A stretch of 64,000 nt of DNA, taken from contig CANJUD010000003.1 in the NCBI GenBank assembly GCA_947477885.1, forward strand, positions 124,001 through 188,000, written 5' to 3'. The notes beneath the pieces were generated by a model, which saw nothing but the letters and a program-made list of their open reading frames with translations, searched no databases and had not been told where the DNA came from. This DNA is from Bacteroidota bacterium. Lineage in GTDB: Bacteria > Bacteroidota > Bacteroidia > UKL13-3. The position numbers and the translations under genes were made by a program. Within the stretch, counting starts at the first letter, position 1. Every line of letters starts with the position of its first letter. Of this stretch, positions 17,744-27,900 are shown in pieces.

Positions 17744-19606
17744 ATGTGCGGCATAAGTGGTATTATAGATTTCAACACCCCAATTAGCTTAAATGAATTG
17801 ACTAAGCTTAATAGCACTATTAAGCACAGAGGCCCCGATGCATATGGGGTAAAAATTATTGATACTCATATTGGACTTGGACACAATAGGCTATCAATAA
17901 TTGATTTGTCAGAAGCAGGTAAGCAGCCTATGGCAGATATCAATGAGAAGGTATGGATTACTTTTAATGGTGAAATATATAATTATCAAACTTTAAGAAA
18001 TGAATTGGTACAATTAGGTTATCAATTTAAATCTAATTCAGATACTGAAGTGATTGTTAATTTATATTTACATTATGGGATTAATTTTATTGGAATGTTA
18101 AATGGTATTTTTGCATTTTCAATATATGATACCATTGAAAAAGTAGTTTATATAGTGCGTGATCATATAGGGATAAAACCATTGTATTATTCTACCATCA
18201 ATGAAAAGGTTATATTTTCATCTGAATTCAAATCCTTTTCGTTATTAGATTCCTCATTTAAAAAAATAAAGCATAGTGCACTTTCAGAGTATCTTACCTA
18301 TGGTTATTTCCCAGAGAATAACACCATATTTGAAGATATATATAAATTAGAACCCGCTCACTATTTAAAAATAACCGCTAGAGATATTTCTAAAACTAGG
18401 TATTGGAAATTGAATACGGATACTAGTATTATAGATGAGAATGAAGCTGAATATAATATTGAAACGGCATTAAATCATTCAATAAAAATGCAGTTGGTGA
18501 GCGATGTTTCTGTGGGGTTAACCTTGAGTGGAGGATTGGATTCAACCTATTTGCTTGGCAAAATGGCCGAATATCAAGGAAACAAAACTAAAGCATTTAC
18601 CATATCTTTTTCAAATGAAAGAGATGAAAGTTTGATTGCACAAGAATCCTGCAAGTTTTATAATATAGAATCAATAGTTGAGAATTTTGAAAAAAATGAA
18701 TCGCTCGAGTTTGTTGAAAAATTCTATTCCATATATGATGAACCTTTTGTTGATTCGAGTGCATATCCTACCATTCTATTGTCAGATGTAATAAGAAAAA
18801 ATCACACTAAAGTTGTTTTGGGTGGTGATGGTGGTGATGAGATATTTGCAGGATATAAAAGGTATGCAGCAGTGTGCAATAGTTATAAATATATTTCGCC
18901 CAAGTTGGCAAATACCAAATTGATTAGTACCATAGTCGAATCGGAGTTGTTTAAATATAAGGAAGTAAGCAGAAAGTATTTGAGTAGGCCCAGGGTAAAG
19001 TACTTTAATGAAGTTTCATTTTTTAAAAATGACGAAATCCGGCAATTATTAAATCCAGAAATATACGATAAGAATTATGATGAATTAAAATGGATTGATA
19101 AATATTGGGATAATAATATGCCGATAGTAGCGAATATGCAAAACATCGAAATTAACAATTATTTACCTAACAGTATTTTATTGAAAGTAGACAGGGCTAC
19201 CATGTTTCATGGCGTTGAAGCTAGGGTTCCATTTCTTGATGTAAACTTAGTTGAGCAAGCATCTAAAATAGATTCAAGTCTTGTATTTAAAAATAACACA
19301 CTTAAATACCTTTTGAAAAAAATATTGGTAAAAGGAATGCCAAAAGGGTTTAATATTCAGAACAAAAAGGGTTTTGGAGCCTCATTGAAATTGGTAGATA
19401 AAAGATATAAATCTAAATATATTGATTTTATTAAAAATGGAAATTTAGTTAAAGACAATATAATAATGGCGAATTATTTGGAAGTTCAATTTAACGAACA
19501 ATATTATAATCTGACCAAAATGTATATGTTAATTAATCTGGAACTTTGGTATTCAAAATGGATGTTGAATATGGATATCACTAGCAAGTTAAAAGAATTA
19601 TTATAA
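17744..19606 (+). CDS. asnB: Glutamine-hydrolysing asparagine synthase family protein (AsnB-type amidotransferase)
   Basis: The 620-residue protein has the two AsnB domains. The class II glutamine amidotransferase begins at the N-terminal Cys2 (MCGISGIIDF), with RLSIIDLSEAGKQPM and the glutamine-binding FNGEIYNY. The synthetase domain has the ATP pyrophosphatase loop SGGLDST near residue 265 and GGDGGDEIFAGYKRY near 363. AsnB makes asparagine, but copies in polysaccharide loci (for example WbpS-like enzymes) are thought to convert a uronic acid carboxylate to an amide. The position behind a UDP-sugar dehydrogenase and a uronate epimerase favours this role here; that is inference. A 100-base gap precedes it, and one base separates it from the next gene. 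Confidence 0.9.
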   Translation: MCGISGIIDFNTPISLNELTKLNSTIKHRGPDAYGVKIIDTHIGLGHNRLSIIDLSEAGKQPMADINEKVWITFNGEIYNYQTLRNELVQLGYQFKSNSDTEVIVNLYLHYGINFIGMLNGIFAFSIYDTIEKVVYIVRDHIGIKPLYYSTINEKVIFSSEFKSFSLLDSSFKKIKHSALSEYLTYGYFPENNTIFEDIYKLEPAHYLKITARDISKTRYWKLNTDTSIIDENEAEYNIETALNHSIKMQLVSDVSVGLTLSGGLDSTYLLGKMAEYQGNKTKAFTISFSNERDESLIAQESCKFYNIESIVENFEKNESLEFVEKFYSIYDEPFVDSSAYPTILLSDVIRKNHTKVVLGGDGGDEIFAGYKRYAAVCNSYKYISPKLANTKLISTIVESELFKYKEVSRKYLSRPRVKYFNEVSFFKNDEIRQLLNPEIYDKNYDELKWIDKYWDNNMPIVANMQNIEINNYLPNSILLKVDRATMFHGVEARVPFLDVNLVEQASKIDSSLVFKNNTLKYLLKKILVKGMPKGFNIQNKKGFGASLKLVDKRYKSKYIDFIKNGNLVKDNIIMANYLEVQFNEQYYNLTKMYMLINLELWYSKWMLNMDITSKLKELL

Positions 19607-19607
19607 G

Positions 19608-20444
19608 ATGGATTATTCAATTATTATAAGAAGCAGTGGAGAAAACACTACAAACGGGTTATATGATTTTCTTGTGAAACATGCCGATGATAAAGATTGT
19701 ATAGCTATAGTTAAAGGTTCTCCTTTTGAATACACTTTAAAGAAGTCCATTGAAAAAGCTATAGAATTGAACAAACCCAAAACTTTATTTATAGATGCTG
19801 ATATTACACCTGCTTTAAACTTTTTCAGTATGCTAAATTATGCATCTAGAAATTTTCCTGAGGATGCATTGGTTATAGAATTTAGGGCACTAGATTTTTT
19901 ATTAAAATATCCAGCTTGCAGAGGGTTGCATTTCTATAAGCTTGAATTCTTAAAAAGAGGGCTTGATTTAATACCAGAATATGGGAAAGAACTTAGACCT
20001 GAAACCTATCTGAAAAATCAAATCTGTAAATTTAACGATTGCATTACATACCGGCTTAATAAGCCCATCGCCCTGCACGACTACTATCAAAACCCCTATG
20101 ATATTTTTGCAAAATCTGTCGTTAGGTCGATAAGAATGGATGTGAAGCAGCAGCTCTATCTATCGAGTGAAAGCGAGAAAAACAATCACGGTAATTTTTA
20201 TAGTAAAATTATTAACTCGGGGGTTGAATATGGTTTAAAGATTGGTGCTTCAAAAATCAATAATAATAGAGAGTCTTATAGGGAAGAGTTTGATAGATTG
20301 TTTGGAGATGAATACAAAAAATTCAAACCCCAAAAGCAATCTGCATTTTTAATAAACTGGACCTTGCTTCGGGGTATGTATAAATGGTCTTTTAAAGAGT
20401 TATATAGATTTTTATTTCATAAAATAAGAATCTATAAATTCTAA
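19608..20444 (+). CDS. Unrecognised capsule-locus protein, possibly a GT-A-fold glycosyltransferase
   Basis: The 278-residue cytoplasmic protein has no signal peptide or membrane helix. The N-terminal part (MDYSIIIRSSGENTTNGLYDFL) resembles the opening strand of GT-A glycosyltransferases. TLFIDADITPALNFFSML near residues 63-80 contains a DAD triad in the place where such enzymes carry the metal-binding DxD. No other family signature is evident, and the C-terminal third is rich in basic and aromatic residues (KWSFKELYRFLFHKI), which could rest on the membrane. Its ATG is two bases after the asnB stop, so the two are surely co-transcribed. A glycosyltransferase role is inference. Confidence 0.6.
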   Translation: MDYSIIIRSSGENTTNGLYDFLVKHADDKDCIAIVKGSPFEYTLKKSIEKAIELNKPKTLFIDADITPALNFFSMLNYASRNFPEDALVIEFRALDFLLKYPACRGLHFYKLEFLKRGLDLIPEYGKELRPETYLKNQICKFNDCITYRLNKPIALHDYYQNPYDIFAKSVVRSIRMDVKQQLYLSSESEKNNHGNFYSKIINSGVEYGLKIGASKINNNRESYREEFDRLFGDEYKKFKPQKQSAFLINWTLLRGMYKWSFKELYRFLFHKIRIYKF

Positions 20445-20477
20445 TAGTTCACAATTTATTAAGCTAGTATTATAACC

Positions 20478-21443
20478 TTAATATTCCGTGTCAATTTTAT
20501 GCATTTGATAGGAGAATTTCATTAATTTCCTGGTGGGGGTAACGCGGCTAAGCAGGTAGGGTTTATCATGAGGTAATACCGTGCCCAATGCGGTTGTGAA
20601 GCTTTGTTTATAACCACACTGTCCCAAATATTTATATGAAATAGGGGAGTGGTTTCCATTGGGGTACGCAAAAAATTCTGGTCGTTGGCCCACGTTTAAT
20701 TCTATATCTTTTGTTGAATTAATTATTTCATTTGCTATTGTTTCTTCCGATTCAAAATCGGTATGAAGTTCATGGTCGACGCCATGCGAACCTATATAGC
20801 CCAATGCGTTTGAAATTTGTCTGCATTCATCCCAATTACATAGTTGAAACTGGGGAAGTTTTTCTATCATACTTTCAATAAAACCAGAAGGTAGTTGTTG
20901 GGTTATATATTGTAAATGTTTATTCTTATCAGCGGCATCCATTTTTTTTAATTTTCTTCTAATCTGTGTAAAAGAATCAATACGCATACTCTCAGTAGAT
21001 AAGTCAAATTTTGTATCGAACAATTCTATATGTTTAATGGGGGCTTTTAAGATATTAATAGAAAGCTCAACAGTCCATATACTGCGGGTTGTAGAACCTA
21101 TATGCCTTGTAGCTGCAAATACGATGTAGGGGCATTTGTATTTGTTTAATATCTCAGCGGCTAATAAATTATTGCGATATCCATCATCAAAAGTTATGAG
21201 TATTATATTGTCTAAATTTTTACCAGCTTTTAAATAATTGTCAAACTCATCAGCCGAAACTATATGATATTTTTTGCTTAATTGCTTGATGTGATATTCG
21301 AATTCATTTAGGAGATGAAAATTTCGTTCAAGTAAAGGCTCTGTGAATTTTTCTACCACACCATGGTACATCAGCACCCTGGCCCCGTTTACCCTTTAGC
21401 TGGTAAAGTGCCTGAACTTGTCTTTTACAATTGATAAATCCAT
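20478..21443 (-). pseudogene. Polysaccharide deacetylase (NodB-like) gene with an early in-frame TAA
   Basis: NodB-family enzymes remove acetyl groups from N-acetylglucosamine polymers. The open part (GTG at 21377 to 20478, 299 residues) holds the signatures: VLMYHGV at the start, the metal motif TFDDGYRNN near residue 62, and SHGVDHE. Upstream in the same frame are seven more codons (RVNGAR and preceding), then TAA at 21398-21396, then 15 codons (MDLSIVKDKFRHFTS) starting at an ATG at 21443. A -7 box TATATTTG lies at 21468-21461, correctly placed for that ATG. This suggests the original gene began at 21443 and took a nonsense mutation. Restart at GTG 21377 or ATG 21371 could still give an almost complete enzyme, so loss of function is not certain. 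Sequencing error is also possible. Confidence 0.72.
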
Positions 21444-21460
21444 TTATATAACAATAGTTG

Positions 21461-21468
21461 CAAATATA
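21461..21468 (-). promoter_or_regulatory. -7 box TATATTTG upstream of the deacetylase gene
   Basis: TATATTTG on the minus strand lies 17 bases before the ATG at 21443, which is upstream of the in-frame stop. It therefore supports 21443 as the ancestral start. The nearest TTG upstream is 22 bases away, slightly longer than ideal. Confidence 0.55.
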
Positions 21469-21566
21469 TAAGAAGTGATATTGAATAATTCAAATAATTT
21501 ACACCAACGAAAAAAAAGCAGCCCTATTAGCACTACTTTTATATACTAATTAAAATTAAGTTTTGC

Positions 21567-21797
21567 TTAAGCTAAGACAACAATTTTATTGTCCAACATT
21601 TCTACAATGCCTCCTTTTATTTCAAAATTTTGGTTGCCCTCTTTGCTTCTCACTTTTAAAGTTCCAGCTTTTAATCGGGCAACTATCGGTGCGTGGTTAT
21701 TCAGTATTTCAAAAGTGCCTGAACTACCTGGCAGTAATACACTTTCCACCTCACCATTGAAGAGGGATTTATCGGGAGTTAATATTTCTAGTGTCAT
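21567..21797 (-). CDS. atpC: F0F1 ATP synthase epsilon subunit
   Basis: The epsilon subunit sits on the central stalk of ATP synthase and couples rotation to the membrane ring. The 76-residue protein holds only the N-terminal beta-sandwich (MTLEILTPDKSLFNGEVESVLLPGSSGTF, given here in outline, then LNNHAPIVARLKAG and GGIVEMLDNKIVVLA). The regulatory C-terminal helical hairpin found in E. coli epsilon (about 138 residues) is absent. Short epsilon subunits are usual in Bacteroidota, so this is not a truncation. It follows atpD on the same strand with about 95 bases between. A short heptamer tract lies in that gap and touches the start codon. Confidence 0.93.
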   Translation of the reverse strand: MTLEILTPDKSLFNGEVESVLLPGSSGTFEILNNHAPIVARLKAGTLKVRSKEGNQNFEIKGGIVEMLDNKIVVLA

Positions 21798-21824
21798 TTA
21801 CGATGTACGATTTACGATTTACGA
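21797..21824 (+). repeat. Four heptamers TTTACGA/TGTACGA between atpD and atpC
   Basis: Units of seven bases (TTTACGA, TGTACGA, TTTACGA, TTTACGA) run from 21797 to 21824 and are followed by a partial unit. The first base overlaps the atpC start codon on the other strand. It is one of several 7-base-period tracts in this window. Confidence 0.75.
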
Positions 21825-21892
21825 TTTGGCTGACGCCTGATTTTAAAATGTCCGTGGTTGGTGTCCCCACCAACCGCACCATTGTCCAAAAA

Positions 21893-23416
<1,524 letters not shown>

Positions 23417-23425
23417 TTAAGGCCG

Positions 23426-23456
23426 CAAAAGTAAAAAAGGAAGTTCGATAAAACAA
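23426..23456 (-). promoter_or_regulatory. Promoter of atpD-atpC
   Basis: On the minus strand TTG (23456-23454), 20 bases, then TACTTTTG (23433-23426) match the Bacteroidota -33/-7 pattern. The -7 box ends 28 bases before the atpD ATG. Confidence 0.72.
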
Positions 23457-23540
23457 GGTATCGTTCAAAATTAAATGAATATATTTTCAACCGCCCCTAA
23501 GTCCTTTTGAGATAGCTACATTATATGGTGTTTACTTGCT

Positions 23541-23548
23541 TAACTTTG
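23541..23548 (+). promoter_or_regulatory. -7 box TAACTTTG upstream of the WecE-like gene
   Basis: TAACTTTG matches TAnnTTTG and lies 24 bases before the TTG at 23572. It excludes the longer frame starting at 23536 as the real start, because that frame would begin before the promoter. Confidence 0.6.
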
Positions 23549-23571
23549 TCCGCAAAAAACCGCTCACCGTT

Positions 23572-24690
23572 TTGCAAATCCCTTTCAACAAACCTTATTA
23601 TACAGGCAACGAAAATGACTACATGGCCCAAGTAATGGCCAATGGGAAAATTTCGGGCGGGGGTGAATTCACAACGCGTTGTCAGGATTTTTTCAAAACC
23701 AAATATGGTTTCAATAATTCGCTGCTTACCAATTCGTGCACTGCTGCTTTGGAGATGGCAGCGATTCTTATTGATATAAAACCAGGCGATGAAGTAATTA
23801 TGCCTTCCTATACTTTTGTTTCTACGGCAAATGCATTTGTGTTGCGAGGAGCAAAAATTGTTTTTGCAGATAGCAGTCCCTTGCATCCAAATTTGGATAC
23901 TGAAACTATGGAAGGACTTATCACTCCAAAAACAAAAGCTATAGTTGCGGTTCATTATGCAGGTAATGCTTGTAATATGGAAACATTGTTAGCCATGGCG
24001 AATAAACACAATTTATATATTATAGAAGATGCTGCCCAAGCAATTGATGGATATTATACATTTAAAGATGGCAGCTGCAAACCACTTGGTTCTATTGGCC
24101 ACTTGGCAGCTTTCTCATTTCATGACACCAAAAATATAATAAGTGGAGAAGGCGGATTGTTGGTAATTAATGATGAGAAATTTATTGAGCGTGCAGAAAT
24201 TATCTGGGAAAAAGGAACAGACAGAAGTAAATTTATAAGAGGCGAAACAACTAGTTATGGATGGGTTGATCTTGGTTCATCTTTTTTACCTTCTGAACTA
24301 ACAGCTGCATTCCTCTTGGCACAACTAGCACAACTAGAAAAAATCCAAAACAAACGACTGAGCATTTGGAACCATTATAATAATCTTTTTGCAAACTCAA
24401 ATTTCGAAACACCCAATATTCCAATTTATAGCAGCAACAACGCACAGATGTATTATATAGTTTTGAATGATATAGAACGAAGAAACCATATAATAGAACA
24501 TTGCAAAAAAGCAGGAATCAATACTGCATTTCATTATCTCCCTCTCCACCAAAGTAAGTATTATAATAGCCAACATGATGGGCGGGATTTGTCTAACTGC
24601 ACTAGGTTTGCGAATAGTTTATTACGATTACCATTATATTATGATTTGGGATTGGAGGATGTGGAATATGTCGTTAAAACTATCATATAA
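23572..24690 (+). CDS. wecE: dTDP-4-amino-4,6-dideoxygalactose transaminase (WecE/RffA, DegT/DnrJ/EryC1 family)
   Basis: WecE transfers an amino group from glutamate to dTDP-4-keto-6-deoxyglucose, making a donor for surface polysaccharides. From TTG 23572 the protein is 372 residues, close to the 376 of E. coli WecE, and begins QIPFNKPYYTGNE like the family. It has GDEVIMPSYTFVST, EDAAQA and the PLP-binding lysine Lys187 in SFHDTKN, followed by GEGG. The TTG start fits both the family N-terminus and the -7 box just upstream. It is not next to other sugar genes; the capsule operon ends 3 kb away, on the other side of atpDC. It may contribute to the same polymer or to another glycan. Confidence 0.9.
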   Translation: MQIPFNKPYYTGNENDYMAQVMANGKISGGGEFTTRCQDFFKTKYGFNNSLLTNSCTAALEMAAILIDIKPGDEVIMPSYTFVSTANAFVLRGAKIVFADSSPLHPNLDTETMEGLITPKTKAIVAVHYAGNACNMETLLAMANKHNLYIIEDAAQAIDGYYTFKDGSCKPLGSIGHLAAFSFHDTKNIISGEGGLLVINDEKFIERAEIIWEKGTDRSKFIRGETTSYGWVDLGSSFLPSELTAAFLLAQLAQLEKIQNKRLSIWNHYNNLFANSNFETPNIPIYSSNNAQMYYIVLNDIERRNHIIEHCKKAGINTAFHYLPLHQSKYYNSQHDGRDLSNCTRFANSLLRLPLYYDLGLEDVEYVVKTII

Positions 24691-24761
24691 TAATTCTGTA
24701 GTGGGTATACGGTCCAAGGTTGGTACCGACGCTATAACTGTTCGGAAGATTTTGCATCCCG

Positions 24762-24924
24762 CAATGTTGCGTCCCTAAAAGGACTTGGTGTGGTGTTGTT
24801 CTGCTTTTTTACCAATGTTACGACGCTCTGGGAATTACCAAAGTTAATTCATTATATATAATAGTTCTGTAGGGACGTAACATTGGTAAAAAAAAGATAG
24901 GTATAAACCTGAAGTCCCTTTAGG
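24762..24924. repeat. Intergenic inverted-repeat element
   Basis: Between two convergent genes, an 18-base arm (TTTTTTACCAATGTTACG, 24805-24822) pairs perfectly with 24876-24893. A related arm CAATGTTGCGTCCCTA near 24762 pairs with TAGGGACGTAACATTG ending at 24885. GTCCCTAAAAGGACTT near 24772 is also echoed in inverted form near 24911. This nested set resembles a REP-like extragenic element and could also end transcription from both sides. The rest of 24691-24985 shows no gene. Confidence 0.7.
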
Positions 24925-24985
24925 GGCGAAACAAACCGATGTTTCGAACACCTGTGGTGCCCTCACCAACCATGATGGACGACTA

Positions 24986-27900
24986 CTATTCTCTCACCAA
25001 TTTCCCTTTCCAACACCCATTTCCTTGACACACTTCTATAATATATATTCCCTGAGCATAATTGCTCAAATCCAAACTTAGTGATTTGTCGCTAACCCTT
25101 GTGTATGTGGCTTGCACCATGCGTCCATGAATATCTATGATATTAACTTTGGTATTTGATTGTAGCTCTACAGGCAAAATAATTTGCGTAACATTTGAAG
25201 TTGGATTTGGATACATCACTAATAGATTATTTATTCCAATATCAGATATTCCATTATAATATGTTGAAGTGCTAACACATCCAAAATTATTGGTTACTTT
25301 AACACTATATGCTCCACTTGTTGTGGGGGTGTAATCTTGAGTGTTTGCACTGGGAACGGGAACATTATTTACATACCATTGATTCCCTGTAGCACTACTT
25401 GAATGCAATGTATTTCCTATTTTTGTTATGATTGGAGTTGCTGGCAAAGGATTAACTGTAACACTTAGTTTGCCTGAAGTGGCAGCACACCCATTGCTGC
25501 CCGTAACTCGCACTTGATATGCACCTGCAGAAGCAGCAGTATAACTTTTTTGTGTTTCACCACTAATATCAATTGTATCTTTTATCCACTGATATTGCCA
25601 TCCATTTCCTTGACTTGAATTTAAAACAACACTATTACTTTGGCAGAATGTTAACGAGCCCGATGCAGTTACATTCACAGTGGGTGATGGAATCGTAGTT
25701 AATATAACTTCACTGCTTATATCAGAACACAAACCTAAAGTAGATACTGCACGATAACGCGTAGCTCCATAAGGATAAACTGTGATGGGATTTTTCGTTC
25801 CTTCCTTTACCCATTTTTGGGCGGTACTATCATAAGCTTGCCACAGTATTTTACCTGCATTATTATTTAAGGTTAATATAATGCCATCGCCTATACATGC
25901 AGTGGTAGCAGACGTTTGAATAGTGCCCGCAACAGCAGCAGGGAGTATATATATCAAATGCAGCGTAGTATAATCATCAGCACAAGAACCATTACTTAAT
26001 GCAGCTCTTATGTAATATGAAGTTGTTGGAGTAACAGAAATACTGTCAATATTTGTTGTAATATTTGTCCAACTACTACTTGTCGAATCATATTGTTGCC
26101 AAGTAATTTGTCCTGTATATTTATTTAGTTTTAGATTAACTATATTTCCCGCGCACACAGAATCTACGTCGGCTGTAATCGCGCCTGCAACAGGCTTTGT
26201 ATCCACTTGTATATATATGGATTGGCTATAATCAGGCTTGCAGAAATTATTGCTTAATGTTGCTCTGTACCACGCAGAAATAGTCACTACTATTTTAATA
26301 TTTGCATTACCTGTGCTGATATTTGTCCAACTGGAAGAGGTGGAATCATATACTTGCCAAGTAGGTGTTCCATATTGACCCATCAAAGACAATGCGGCAG
26401 TATCACCACTGCAATAAATGGTTTGATTTGCCATCGCCATTCCACCCATTGGTTGTGGTGCTACATATATATATACCGTATCTGAAAATGCCGAATCGCA
26501 AGGTGAAAGTTCTACCTTGGCTCTGTAATAAGCAGAAGTTTGTGGCATAGATAAAGTCGAATCTCCTGTTGCAAAATCTATATAACCTGCTCCTGCATCC
26601 ATCTGCCAAGTAATAGTTCCAGCGTGTCCAACTGATTTTAATTGTGCTGTATCTCCATAACATATAGAATCTTTAGAAGCTGCAATATTTCCTGCAACAG
26701 CAGCTTTGCTCATATATATAGTATATACAATTTCATCGGTATCACAAGGAGTAACAAAGTATGCACGGTACTTAGTTTGAAGCGTTGGAGTTACCATCAC
26801 CATTGATGAATTGGAGTTTAAACTTAGCCAAGTACTTCCAGTGTCCATATATTGCCAATCATCAGGGTATTGCCTATTCCATGACTGAGACGCTGCTGGC
26901 GTATAGTTGAGGTGAGTCATATCGCCTTTGCAAATAGTATCCATTGTAGCACTAACTGAACCTAATATATTAATTGGATTCACTATGATATCAATATCTT
27001 TGGTATATACATCACCACATTTTGCAGATGATACTCTTGCTCTAAATTTATTTGTTCCAAAGTTTTTATTTACAGAACCATATATATAATTTTTTGCTCC
27101 GTTATTATTCAATGTTATCCATTGACTATTCGCAACATTATATTCCTCAAAATATACAGTTCCATTCAAAACAGTATCAACTGACAAAGTAAAACTATCA
27201 TAACCACAAACTGTGTCTTTGTTCGTCAAAATACTGCTGGCGTATGGGCTTGCGATTGTATTAAGCCATATAGAATCATATACATTTTTACAACCATTAT
27301 TATATCCGATGCTTGCAATCATCCATCCGCTTTGGCTGTTATTCGTATTGATATTATTGCCGCTTAAGCCTGTATTCACCCATCCATTTCCGGTATTATA
27401 GTACCATGCTTGCACACTACCATTGCTGCCGCTCCAACTATAACTAACCGTATCAGGTGTACAAATGCTGTCTCTGCTTTTCACCAAATTACCATTCGAA
27501 GGAATAGGATTAACTATAATATATATACTATCTGTAAATTGTGTACCACATTTTGCAGTAGTTACTGAAGCTCTATACCACGCATAGTTAGCAGGTATTT
27601 GCCAAATTGTAGAATTTGTATCATTAATAGTTTGCCAACCATTGCCACTATTCATTTCCCAATTGGGAGAAGCCAAATTATTCTTTATGGATAATTGTAT
27701 ACTATCACTTAAGCATATAGTATCTTTTGAAGCAGAAATATCACCAGCATATAATATATTAGTATTATAACTTAATTGCTCAGAACAATTACTTGTTGAC
27801 AAGGTTGCTGTAATATTTTTATTGCCCGATATATTGTATAATACATCTTTTGCTTTGTTGCTGGTAAATCCTTGCCCATCACTCCACAATATTTTTGCAG

